Positions 1 to 6,083 are shown, numbered from the stretch's first letter. The stretch is 7,107 nucleotides of DNA from Desulfocapsa sp. (GCA_029934915.1 JAOZLI010000142.1:1-7107), one strand, 5' to 3'. A program made the numbers and translations. Notes: generated by a model not told the origin, from the sequence alone.

Positions 1-84
1 GCAAAAACGGATATCTTTCTACCACAGATATACTGTTCAAGACAATTATTAACCCCCACACTCTTTTTTCACTCCTTAGCGCAC

Positions 85-90
85 TATAAT
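85..90 (+). promoter_or_regulatory. Possible -10 box (TATAAT) before the nitroreductase remnant
   Basis: A perfect TATAAT hexamer lies 34 bases before the ATG of the nitroreductase fragment. No good -35 hexamer is visible at a 16-18 base distance (the stretch there is T-rich), so this may be a chance match in AT-rich DNA. If active it would transcribe the truncated reading frame. Confidence 0.25.
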
Positions 91-124
91 TCCTTATGGG
101 TTCTATTTTCGGCTTATTCTCACC

Positions 125-361
125 ATGTTTTTTGGGGGCGACTCTGCACAGACTTTAATGCTGGCGGCCAAATCAATGGGCTATGACTCTTGTCCGATGG
201 ATGGTTTTGATTTTGAGAAGGTTGCGGAGTTGATCAAGCTTCCGGATGATCATGTGATCGCAATGTTCGTGGCGATTGGTAAAGGGACGCAAGAGGCTTG
301 GCCGCGCCCTGGACAGTTGACGTTGGACGAAATTATCATTGAAAATTCATTTGAGGGATGA
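125..361 (+). pseudogene. 5'-truncated nitroreductase-family protein (C-terminal remnant)
   Basis: The 78-residue product matches the C-terminal part of FMN-dependent NAD(P)H nitroreductases, which normally have about 200 residues and work as homodimers. The recognisable stretch starts near residue 6 and includes LMLAAKSMGYDSCPM (about 11-25), a VAELIKLPDDHVIAMF block (about 33-48) and the terminal GKGTQEAWPRPGQL segment (about 53-66). The N-terminal half, which carries most FMN-binding and dimer contacts, is missing. The frame is closed by a TAG at 77-79, and the codons between that stop and the ATG do not resemble the family. No ribosome binding site precedes the ATG. It ends naturally in TGA, 14 bases from the convergent stop codon of uvrA. 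I infer a deletion or insertion relic rather than a working enzyme; the missing part could lie rearranged outside the window. Confidence 0.8.
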
Positions 362-375
362 GGTGTTGAGAAACC

Positions 376-3204
376 CTAATCCAAAATTTTCTTCAAATAA
401 AAACCCGTATGAGACTCTTTCACTGCACTTAATTCTTCCGGAGTTCCAGTGGCCACAATATGCCCACCCTGATCGCCTCCCTCAGGCCCCACATCAATCA
501 CTTGGTCGGCCGTTTTTACCACATCGAGGTTATGTTCAATGACAACGACACTGTTGCCGTTATCTACCAGTCTGCTAAGAACTTTCAGCAGGTGTTTGAT
601 GTCTCCGGGATGCAGTCCTGTGGTTGGCTCATCAAGGATGTAAAGAGTTTGTCCACTGGCTCTGCTGGAGAGCTCTTTGGCAAGTTTTACCCGTTGTGCT
701 TCACCCCCTGAAAGGGTTACCGAAGACTGGCCAAGGCTGATATAGGTCAGGCCCACATCGTAGAGGGTTTGCAGACGATTTTTCACCGGAGGGATATTTT
801 TGAAAAATGCCAGTGCCTCTTCCACGGTCATGGAGAGCACTTCATGAATATTTTTACCGCGATATTTGATTTCAAGCGTTTCACGGTTGTAGCGTTTTCC
901 ACGGCAAGTATCACAAACCACGTAGATATCGGGCAGGAAATGCATGGCAATCTTATTGACTCCTTCGCCTTCACAGGCCTCGCAGCGTCCGCCCTTTACA
1001 TTGAAACTGAACTGACCCAGTTTGTAGCCCCTGATTCGGGAATCGGGAAGCCTGGCAAAGAGTTCGCGGATGGGAGTAAAAACACCGGTATAGGTGGCGG
1101 GGTTGGAGCGTGGTGTTCTGCCTATGGGACTTTGATCGATATCAATTATTTTATCAATATGTTTTAAGCCAGTGAGCTTTGTGTCGCCAATCTGGATGCG
1201 TTCGAGTCTGCGGGAAAGACCTTCCTTGACGAGTTTAAAAAGCGTTTCGATAACAAGAGAACTCTTTCCGGAACCAGACACACCGGTAACGCAGGTCATT
1301 ACTCCAAGGGGAAAGGCAACATCCACATTGTGCAGATTGTTGGCCACAGCATTTTTCAGGCGCAGATATTTTCCTCGGCCGGCCTTTCGCCTTTTCGCAG
1401 GAATTGCAATCTCTTCAATTCCTGCCAGGTAGTTTCCCGTGAGGGATTCTTTGCACTCAAGCAACCCTTTGACATCTCCTGAATACACTACTTCTCCGCC
1501 ATGGACTCCGGCGCCTGGCCCCATATCAAGGATATGATCGGCGGTGAGAATTGTATCGGTGTCATGCTCTACCACGATTACGCTGTTCCCCATATCGCGC
1601 AGTTCGATCAGGGTGTTGATCAGTTTCTGGTTGTCACGTTGATGTAGGCCGATACTGGGTTCGTCCAGAATATAGAGCACTCCGGCAAGGCGGGATCCTA
1701 TTTGGGATGCCAGTCGAATGCGCTGGGCTTCCCCTCCTGAAAGTGTACCGGCGCGGCGTTCCAGGGAAAGGTAGCCAAGTCCCACATCCTCGAGGAATGA
1801 GAGTCGATCCACAATTTCCTTTAAAATCGGCTCTCCTATCTGTCGTTCACGATCGGTGAAAGGAATAATAGGCAGGTTTTCCATCAGCTGGTCGATGGAG
1901 AAGCAGGTGAGTTCATTAATATTCCATTTTCCGATCTTTACAGCCAGGGCTTCAGGCCGTAAACGTGCGCCATGACACTGAGGGCAACGCTGTTCATTCA
2001 TAAACTTGCCAAGTTCTTCCCGGATCATGGAGGACTGCGTTTCCAGAAAACGCCTGCTCAGCTGCGGAATAATTCCTTCAAAGGGCTTTTCGGTGGACAT
2101 CTGCCGCCGGCCTTTTTGGTAGTAAAAATGGATATCTTCCGTTCCGGACCCTTGGAGCAGAATGTTTTGTATTTTTTTAGAGAGTTTTCCAAAGGGTGTG
2201 GTCATGGAAAAAGAATAATGGTCGGCCACGGCAGTGAGCATCTGGCCTGAGTAGGTCTTCATCCCACGTCTGCCCCAGGGAGCAACGGCACCATTCTTGA
2301 GACTGAGTTTAGGGTCTGGAATAATCAAATCTTTATCAAAAAACTGTTTTACTCCTAACCCGCCGCACTCCTCACAGGCGCCCTGGGGATTGTTGAAGGA
2401 AAACAACTGAGTGGAAAGGCGTGGCATGGAGATTCCGCAACGATGGCAGGCTGCGAATTCGCTGAAAAGCTGTTCTTCTTCACTCTCCGGGAAGTGGGCT
2501 AGCAAAAAACCTTCGGTGAGCTTCACTGCGGTGGTTACAGAATCACTGAGTCTGCGACGGCCATTTGTCTTAATTACCACTCTGTCGACCACAACGTCGA
2601 TGGAATGGCGTTTGTTTTTTTCAAGTTCCTGTACGTCATCGGTATGGAGTATGTCCCCATCCACTCGAATTCTTACAAAGCCTTCCCTGCGAATACGGGC
2701 CAGCAACTGTTCGTGTCGTCCCTTCTTTGCAGTAACAAGTGGAGCCAGGAGAATCAGTTTGGTACCTTCAGGGCGTGCTAAAAGGCTGTTCACCATATCT
2801 TCTATGGATTGCGAACGGATCTCGTCTCCGCATTCAGGGCAACAGGGGCGTCCACACCGGGCAAACAGCAGGCGCAGGTGATCATATATTTCTGTGACAG
2901 TTCCCACCGTTGATCGTGGGTTTTTAGAAGTGGTTTTCTGCTCAATAGAGACGGCGGGGGATAAACCTTCCAACGCGTCCACATCCGGTTTATCCATCTG
3001 ACCCAGAAATTGCCTGGCGTAGGTGGACAGAGATTCAACGTAGCGCCGCTGCCCCTCGGCATAGAGGGTGTCAAAGGCCAGTGTCGATTTGCCGGAGCCG
3101 GAAAGACCCGTGAACACCACAAGACTGTTTCTAGGGATATCCACATCGATATTTTTTAGATTATGCATCCGTGCGCCACGGACACTTATTTTTTGAGGTT
3201 CCAT
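376..3204 (-). CDS. uvrA: Excinuclease ABC subunit A (UvrA)
   Basis: UvrA is the damage-recognition ATPase of nucleotide excision repair. It acts as a dimer in the cytoplasm, loads UvrB onto damaged DNA and then leaves. The 942-residue length is that of a normal UvrA. Two ABC ATPase halves are complete: Walker A GLSGSGKS (33-40) and GVSGSGKS (641-648), signature LSGGEAQR (488-495) and again (831-838), and Walker B YILDEP (511-516) and (855-860). Zinc-binding cysteine pairs are at C253/C256 with C277/C280 and at C741/C744 with C764/C767; further pairs occur at C122/C125 and C407/C410. The region around 130-245 corresponds to the UvrB-binding domain. The ATG at 3204 is preceded by AAGGG, which overlaps the stop codon of the upstream CoA-binding gene, so the two are probably cotranscribed and translationally coupled. 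No truncation or frameshift is seen. No clear terminator hairpin follows its TAG. Confidence 0.99.
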   Translation of the reverse strand: MEPQKISVRGARMHNLKNIDVDIPRNSLVVFTGLSGSGKSTLAFDTLYAEGQRRYVESLSTYARQFLGQMDKPDVDALEGLSPAVSIEQKTTSKNPRSTVGTVTEIYDHLRLLFARCGRPCCPECGDEIRSQSIEDMVNSLLARPEGTKLILLAPLVTAKKGRHEQLLARIRREGFVRIRVDGDILHTDDVQELEKNKRHSIDVVVDRVVIKTNGRRRLSDSVTTAVKLTEGFLLAHFPESEEEQLFSEFAACHRCGISMPRLSTQLFSFNNPQGACEECGGLGVKQFFDKDLIIPDPKLSLKNGAVAPWGRRGMKTYSGQMLTAVADHYSFSMTTPFGKLSKKIQNILLQGSGTEDIHFYYQKGRRQMSTEKPFEGIIPQLSRRFLETQSSMIREELGKFMNEQRCPQCHGARLRPEALAVKIGKWNINELTCFSIDQLMENLPIIPFTDRERQIGEPILKEIVDRLSFLEDVGLGYLSLERRAGTLSGGEAQRIRLASQIGSRLAGVLYILDEPSIGLHQRDNQKLINTLIELRDMGNSVIVVEHDTDTILTADHILDMGPGAGVHGGEVVYSGDVKGLLECKESLTGNYLAGIEEIAIPAKRRKAGRGKYLRLKNAVANNLHNVDVAFPLGVMTCVTGVSGSGKSSLVIETLFKLVKEGLSRRLERIQIGDTKLTGLKHIDKIIDIDQSPIGRTPRSNPATYTGVFTPIRELFARLPDSRIRGYKLGQFSFNVKGGRCEACEGEGVNKIAMHFLPDIYVVCDTCRGKRYNRETLEIKYRGKNIHEVLSMTVEEALAFFKNIPPVKNRLQTLYDVGLTYISLGQSSVTLSGGEAQRVKLAKELSSRASGQTLYILDEPTTGLHPGDIKHLLKVLSRLVDNGNSVVVIEHNLDVVKTADQVIDVGPEGGDQGGHIVATGTPEELSAVKESHTGFYLKKILD

Positions 3205-3214
3205 GCGTTGACCC

Positions 3215-3628
3215 TTAACGGCTCAAATTTTGGTGATCAATCTTGATGCAGCGATCCATTATAACTGTTAGACCCGCTTTTTCGGCCAAGGTGGCTGCTT
3301 CCTCGTTCACAATTCCCTGCTGCATCCATATCACCTTTGCCTGGATTTCGATGGCAGTTTTGACAATGGGCAGTACATCTTCACTGCGTCTGAAAATGTC
3401 GACGATGTCAATTTTTTCTGGAATTGCAGTGAGATCTGGATAGCAGGTGTGCCCCAGAATTTCACTTACTCCGGGATTGACAGGAAAGACGGTAAAGCCT
3501 GCTTCCAGGAGATATTTCCCCACCATATTGCTGGGACGATTGCTCTTGGGCGAAAAACCGACCAGTGCAATAGAGGGATTGTTCCCTAAAATGGCATCAA
3601 GGGCTAATAGTGGTTGAATGGACAGCAT
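3215..3628 (-). CDS. CoA-binding domain protein (YccU-like)
   Basis: This 137-residue protein is a single Rossmann-type CoA-binding domain of the YccU/CoA_binding_2 family, related to the N-terminal part of succinyl-CoA synthetase alpha but lacking any ligase domain. Visible motifs are the nucleotide-binding strand-loop IALVGFSPKSNRPSNMVGKY (20-39), PVNPG (49-53), DIVDIFRRSEDV (74-85), WMQQGIVNEEA (101-111) and the C-terminal VIMDRCIKIDH (122-132). The family's physiological role is not settled; binding of CoA or a related nucleotide is expected from family knowledge only. The ATG has a GAGG ribosome binding site 8 bases upstream. The gene ends in TAA 10 bases before uvrA, and that TAA is part of the uvrA ribosome binding site, so it is the first gene of a two-gene unit. 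Its leader holds a terminator-like hairpin and a 16-bp dyad. Confidence 0.92.
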   Translation of the reverse strand: MLSIQPLLALDAILGNNPSIALVGFSPKSNRPSNMVGKYLLEAGFTVFPVNPGVSEILGHTCYPDLTAIPEKIDIVDIFRRSEDVLPIVKTAIEIQAKVIWMQQGIVNEEAATLAEKAGLTVIMDRCIKIDHQNLSR

Positions 3629-3668
3629 AGCTTAAACCTCAAAAAATATATCTTCTAATTTCAATATG

Positions 3669-3684
3669 TTCTGAAGAATCAGAA
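3669..3684. promoter_or_regulatory. 16-bp dyad, possible operator of the CoA-binding/uvrA unit
   Basis: TTCTGA-AGAA-TCAGAA is a perfect 6+6 inverted repeat with a 4-base spacer, centred about 50 bases upstream of the CoA-binding start codon. Its size and place fit a repressor operator. Because uvrA is often under SOS control, a LexA-type site is one option, but the sequence is not the E. coli or Gram-positive LexA box and I cannot assign the regulator. Confidence 0.3.
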
Positions 3685-3721
3685 AAAAAGTGATTTACCG
3701 CTGATAGTGAGCGTGGTAAAT
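3683..3721 (-). terminator. Terminator-like hairpin in the leader of the CoA-binding/uvrA unit
   Basis: Read on the minus strand, ATTTACC and GCT (3721-3715 and 3712-3710) pair with AGC and GGTAAAT (3702-3693), leaving a 2-base bulge and a 7-base loop. After three bases comes a run of seven T (3689-3683). This has the form of an intrinsic terminator but lies about 55 bases upstream of a minus-strand gene with no minus-strand gene before it. It could be an attenuator in the leader, or it could stop stray antisense transcription from the glyQ side. The stem is only moderately GC-rich, so strength is uncertain. Confidence 0.4.
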
Positions 3722-3765
3722 ATGGTAAGTTTAATTTTGACAAACTCGTTTTAAGTGAATTTTCA

Positions 3766-3891
3766 GATGGCTAAGTAAAAAACTTCATATTCGAGGAACG
3801 CAAATTTAATGGAATGAGGCGTACTTAGGTACGCCGCAGTGACGGAAAATTTGCGGTGACGAAGAAGATGAAGAGTTTTTACAACGCCATC
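3766..3891. repeat. 126-bp interrupted palindrome, probable dispersed repeat
   Basis: The element begins GATGGC and ends GCCATC, and its two halves match in the same order towards the centre: GTAAAAA (right copy TTTTTAC), CTTCAT (3783-3788 with 3868-3873), CGCAAATTT (3799-3807 with 3847-3855), and the central stem GGCGTAC-TTAG-GTACGCC (3818-3835). The segments between matched blocks have diverged. A single-stranded copy would fold into one long hairpin with internal loops. It encodes no protein and has no second copy in this window. The design resembles palindromic intergenic repeats or small non-autonomous elements; that it is repeated elsewhere in the genome is inference. It lies between divergent genes, 110 bases before the glyQ start. 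Confidence 0.65.
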
Positions 3892-3892
3892 A

Positions 3893-3933
3893 ACTTTTAT
3901 CTCTTGGACTATCCTGTAACGAGAAATAAAAGT
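3893..3933. repeat. Inverted repeat upstream of glyQ
   Basis: ACTTTTAT (3893-3900) and ATAAAAGT (3926-3933) are perfect reverse complements. The pairing continues inward with CTC/GAG after a 2-base bulge, leaving a loop of about 17 bases. No T-run follows, so it is not a classical terminator. It sits 69 bases before the glyQ ATG and directly next to the 126-bp palindrome, and may be a protein-binding dyad, a 5'-leader hairpin or chance. Confidence 0.35.
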
Positions 3934-4001
3934 CAGATAACAGAACGTGAAAAGTAATCAGGATACAATAAAAATCAACCTTTCCATCACAGGTACATTG
4001 A

Positions 4002-4883
4002 ATGAATTTTCAGGATATCATTTTTGAACTGAACCAATACTGGGCAGATCAGGGTTGCGTTATTCAGCAACCCTATGACATGGAAGTGGGCGCAGGAACC
4101 TTTCATCCCGCAACATTATTACGCTCTCTTGGTCCAGAACCCTGGAAAGCCGCCTATGTTCAACCTTCCAGGCGTCCCACCGATGGTCGTTATGGAAATA
4201 ATCCCAATCGTCTGCAGCACTATTACCAGTATCAAGTTGTGCTCAAACCTTCCCCCCTTGAGGTTCAGGAACTGTACCTTGGCAGTCTGGAACGTTTTGG
4301 GCTGGACTTACTGGAGCATGATATCCGCTTTGTGGAAGATGACTGGGAATCTCCAACTCTTGGCGCCTGGGGACTTGGCTGGGAAGTGTGGCTGGATGGT
4401 ATGGAAATTACGCAGTTTACCTACTTTCAACAGGCAGGATCCATAGATCTTTCTCCAACAACGGTTGAGATTACTTACGGCCTTGAGCGAATTGCCATGT
4501 ATTTGCAAGGCGTTGATTCGGTCTATGATATTGCCTGGAATGATTCCGTCAGCTATGGGGATATTTTCCATCAGGCAGAAGTTGAATTTTCCACCTTTAA
4601 CTTCGAAGAAGCAAATGTGGAAGAAATGATACGTCATTTTACCACTTGCGAAGCCGAAGGTCTTAGACTCGTCGAAAAAGGATTAATCCTGCCTGCTTAT
4701 GACTATTGTTTGAAATGTTCGCATACTTTTAATTTGCTTGATGCAAGAAAGGCGATCAGCGTGGCAGAACGGACGAGATATATTGGCAGGATTCGAAATA
4801 TTGCCAGAAAAGTAGCCACCCAGTATGTGGCTCAACGTGAAGAGATGGGACACCCCCTGTTGAAGGAGACAGCGAAGGCATAA
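4002..4883 (+). CDS. glyQ: Glycyl-tRNA synthetase alpha subunit
   Basis: GlyQ is the catalytic class II subunit of the bacterial alpha2beta2 glycyl-tRNA synthetase. It activates glycine with ATP, while the beta subunit GlyS supplies most tRNA recognition. The 293 residues cover the full family length. The N-terminal [20 protein letters not shown] (6-25) and [10 protein letters not shown] (29-38) are typical. Class II motif 2 lies around 53-80 ([20 protein letters not shown], then HYYQYQV) and motif 3 around 147-158 ([12 protein letters not shown]). A CLKC pair is at 226-229. The ATG follows AGG with 8-base spacing, a modest ribosome binding site. The unusual point is the neighbourhood: glyS normally follows glyQ directly or overlaps it, but here 176 noncoding bases and a toxin-antitoxin pair follow, so GlyS must be encoded elsewhere. 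Confidence 0.99.
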   Translation: MNFQDIIFELNQYWADQGCVIQQPYDMEVGAGTFHPATLLRSLGPEPWKAAYVQPSRRPTDGRYGNNPNRLQHYYQYQVVLKPSPLEVQELYLGSLERFGLDLLEHDIRFVEDDWESPTLGAWGLGWEVWLDGMEITQFTYFQQAGSIDLSPTTVEITYGLERIAMYLQGVDSVYDIAWNDSVSYGDIFHQAEVEFSTFNFEEANVEEMIRHFTTCEAEGLRLVEKGLILPAYDYCLKCSHTFNLLDARKAISVAERTRYIGRIRNIARKVATQYVAQREEMGHPLLKETAKA

Positions 4884-4933
4884 TGCCGTGTCATATGGTC
4901 AGAAGATGATAGTGAATACGTCATATTATGTAT

Positions 4934-4988
4934 AGACTTTCCCAAGTCTTAGTTGGTTAAGTGAGAGTCCAGAATCCGCACTTTCTGG
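4934..4988 (+). other. Two small hairpins in the gap after glyQ
   Basis: AGACTT-tccc-AAGTCT (4934-4949) and CCAGAA-8 bases-TTCTGG (4969-4988) are perfect 6-bp stems between glyQ and the antitoxin gene. Neither is followed by a T-run, so a terminator call is not justified. They could be degraded terminators, operator dyads of the toxin-antitoxin promoter or chance structures. Confidence 0.25.
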
Positions 4989-4998
4989 TATTTGTGAA

Positions 4999-5027
4999 GT
5001 TGTAGCAGATGTTGTACAGGATATAGA
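4999..5027 (+). promoter_or_regulatory. Possible toxin-antitoxin promoter/operator
   Basis: TTGTAG (5000-5005) and TATAGA (5022-5027), 16 bases apart, make a weak sigma-70-like promoter ending 32 bases before the antitoxin ATG. The same stretch carries two direct copies of GTTGTA, 12 bases apart (4999-5004 and 5011-5016), which would suit binding by the toxin-antitoxin complex, as such pairs usually repress themselves. Both matches are weak. Confidence 0.3.
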
Positions 5028-5059
5028 CAAAAATAAAGAAAAAATCCCAGGAGGACGAC

Positions 5060-5260
5060 ATGGAAGCATTAATTGATGACCAAAAAATTAAAGATCTATT
5101 TAAGCAGGCTATTATTGAAGCCATGGAAGAAAAAAAAGATGTCGTTCGTGATCTGTTTGTGGAAGCCATTGAAGACATTGCTATGACACGAGCCATAGAG
5201 GAAGGAGTAACTACTGGAAAAGCGAGCAGAGATGAAGTTTTTAGCGTTTTAAACGGTTAA
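5060..5260 (+). CDS. Antitoxin of a RelE/ParE-type toxin-antitoxin pair
   Basis: This 66-residue acidic, mostly helical protein stands directly before a RelE-like toxin, which is the main reason for the call. The DLFVEAIEDIAMTRAIEEG segment (31-49) followed by ASRDEVFSVL (55-64) is the kind of C-terminal helix that wraps a RelE fold. There is no obvious ribbon-helix-helix or helix-turn-helix DNA-binding domain, so self-repression may be weak or carried by the complex. A very strong ribosome binding site, AGGAGG, lies 6 bases before the ATG, as expected for an antitoxin that must be made in excess. The toxin gene starts 10 bases after its stop. An isolated gene of unknown function is unlikely given the arrangement. 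Confidence 0.8.
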   Translation: MEALIDDQKIKDLFKQAIIEAMEEKKDVVRDLFVEAIEDIAMTRAIEEGVTTGKASRDEVFSVLNG

Positions 5261-5270
5261 CGGATGCTTC

Positions 5271-5540
5271 ATGAAATGTGATTTCACAAAAAGTTTCCTC
5301 AAAGATCTAAAAGTCTACAAGCATGACAAAGACTTCTTGCACAGAGTTAAAGAAATCATCCATAGTGCTGAAGAAGCAGCTTCAATTTCAGCAATAAAGA
5401 ACCAGAAAAAATTAAAAGGTGAAAAGACCTTCTACCGTATCAGATCTGGTAGGTATCGTATTGGCATAAATATCGAAAATGATATTATAACATTTGTCCG
5501 AGCACTACCCCGTAAAGATATCTACCGCTATTTCCCATAA
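5271..5540 (+). CDS. RelE/ParE-family toxin
   Basis: The 89-residue basic protein has the RelE/ParE toxin fold pattern: an N-terminal strand and FLKDLK helix (residues 1-14), a long helical hairpin (about 20-45), the lysine-rich KNQKKLKG (43-50), the core strands FYRIRSGRYRIG (54-65) and ITFVRALPRKDIYRYFP (73-89). The basic residues at K46-K49, R56, R58, R63, R77 and R81, and the final Y85/Y87, occupy the places of RelE catalytic residues. A ribosome-dependent mRNA endonuclease is therefore more likely than a ParE-type gyrase poison, but family members cannot be told apart safely by sequence. Its ribosome binding site is weak, against the strong one of the antitoxin, so the ratio favours the antitoxin. 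The pair occupies the place where glyS would be expected. Confidence 0.88.
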   Translation: MKCDFTKSFLKDLKVYKHDKDFLHRVKEIIHSAEEAASISAIKNQKKLKGEKTFYRIRSGRYRIGINIENDIITFVRALPRKDIYRYFP

Positions 5541-5628
5541 TAAGAGCTGTCTAACAATAGGATCTACCTCATCAATCTTTTTTCTTCTTATTCATCAATT
5601 AAGGCTAAATAAGAGTCTTCATTTTAGA
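5541..5628. other. Gap between toxin gene and integrase remnant, nothing recognisable
   Basis: This AT-rich stretch has stops in the frames I checked and no gene, hairpin with T-run, or promoter I would defend. On the minus strand it should hold the continuation of the integrase gene, but beyond about seven codons after the premature stop no integrase-like sequence is left. It probably marks a deletion end point. Confidence 0.4.
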
Positions 5629-5784
5629 TCATCCTTCATGCCAGACCTCAGCAATATACTTGACAGAACCCGTTTTATTGACTTTAACGCCAAAGCCTTG
5701 TAGATTGCTGTCCCTTAGGTAGTAGATGTTTCGATTCGGACTTAAATTGTTAACTAGCTGACTTGTAATAGAAACGCGTGACAT
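5629..5784 (-). pseudogene. Tyrosine-recombinase (phage-type integrase) N-terminal remnant
   Basis: A 51-codon minus-strand frame begins with ATG at 5784 after a good ribosome binding site (AGAGG, 7 bases away) and ends in TGA. Residues 18-48 contain NIYYLRDSNLQGFGVKV, then TGSVKYIAEVW, the pattern of the arm-type DNA-binding domain at the N terminus of phage and island integrases (the 'DS.L.GFGV.V...G.K.Y...' form). Reading through the TGA gives SKMKTLI before a second stop; integrases usually have a basic stretch and TLG here, so the TGA may derive from a CGA arginine codon. The core-binding and catalytic (R-H-R-Y) domains are absent. The start lies 116 bases from the 3' end of selC, the normal place for an island integrase, so I read it as what remains of an element integrated at selC. 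Confidence 0.62.
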
Positions 5785-5865
5785 ATTGTAGCCTCTTTCG
5801 GTAGATGAATGGTAGAGGATTTGATAAGAACAGCTATGAAATCAACTGGCTTGCTGAGAAACACT

Positions 5866-5894
5866 AAAAGAACCAACAAGAGATAACTTGTTAG
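5866..5894 (-). terminator. Intrinsic terminator of selC
   Basis: On the minus strand, CTAACAAG (5894-5887) pairs with CTTGTTGG (5880-5873) over 8 bp including one T-G pair, with a 6-base loop, and is followed directly by TTCTTTT. It starts 6 bases after the encoded CCA of selC. The stem is AT-rich, but the position and T-rich tail make it a credible terminator. Confidence 0.6.
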
Positions 5895-5900
5895 AATTAA

Positions 5901-5998
5901 TGGCGGAAGTGCATGGGAATCGAACCCACCTGCCGGGCTATTAACCCGACACACCGGATTTGAAGTCCGGGAGCGCCACCAGTGCACTGTCCACTTCC
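5901..5998 (-). tRNA. selC: tRNA-Sec (anticodon UCA), selenocysteine tRNA
   Basis: This 98-base gene, with encoded CCA at 5903-5901, is the tRNA that carries serine, is converted to selenocysteinyl-tRNA by SelA, and is brought by SelB to UGA codons with a SECIS hairpin. The anticodon arm is CCGGA-CTTCAAA-TCCGG, giving anticodon TCA. The long variable arm is GTCGGG-TTAATAG-CCCGGC. The T arm is GTGGG-TTCGATT-CCCAT and the D stem AGTGC/GCGCT. The acceptor starts GGAAGTG and ends CACTTCC with discriminator G, as in E. coli selC. Bacterial tRNA-Sec normally has an 8-bp acceptor stem; here the eighth position reads G against G, so only seven pairs are canonical. A promoter and a terminator flank it closely. 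No selA, selB or selD lies in the window. Confidence 0.97.
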
Positions 5999-6004
5999 GC
6001 ATCG

Positions 6005-6033
6005 TAGCGACGACACTGTAATACCAATCGCTA
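6005..6033. repeat. Short dyad overlapping the selC promoter
   Basis: TAGCGA (6005-6010) and TCGCTA (6028-6033) are perfect inverted copies that bracket the putative -10 box of selC and lie partly in the spacer. It could be an operator or chance; a 6-bp dyad alone is weak evidence. Confidence 0.2.
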
Positions 6034-6043
6034 GAGATGACAA
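6015..6043 (-). promoter_or_regulatory. selC: Putative sigma-70-type promoter of selC
   Basis: On the minus strand a -35 box TTGTCA (6043-6038; 5 of 6 to consensus) is followed after exactly 17 bases by TACAGT (6020-6015; 4 of 6). Transcription would start near 6008, about ten bases before the mature tRNA 5' end, which fits a short precursor leader trimmed by RNase P. Confidence 0.55.
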
Positions 6044-6083
6044 CTTTTTTATATTATGCTGTCTCATTCTTAAAAAAGATAAA

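Noticed and set aside
2411..2881. Plus-strand open frame of 156 codons inside uvrA
   Set aside because: It is an antisense frame of a complete, motif-rich uvrA; its serine/arginine-rich product is typical of such shadows.
4877..4887. GGCAT-A-ATGCC palindrome at the glyQ stop codon
   Set aside because: The loop would be a single base, so it cannot form a hairpin, and no T-run follows; likely chance.
4936..5076. Open frame of 46 codons with a protein-like end running into the antitoxin start
   Set aside because: It has no usable start codon or ribosome binding site and ends inside the antitoxin gene, whose own strong AGGAGG site explains the region.
4957..5196. Minus-strand open frame of 79 codons over the antitoxin
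   Set aside because: Antisense to the antitoxin, with low-complexity serine-rich composition and no ribosome binding site evidence.
5494..5703. Plus-strand open frame of 69 codons overlapping the toxin gene end
   Set aside because: It overlaps the well-supported toxin in another frame, has no ribosome binding site, no recognisable family, and runs antisense over the integrase remnant.
5754..6002. Minus-strand open frame of 82 codons across selC
   Set aside because: It is simply the tRNA-Sec gene read as protein, on the same strand as the tRNA.
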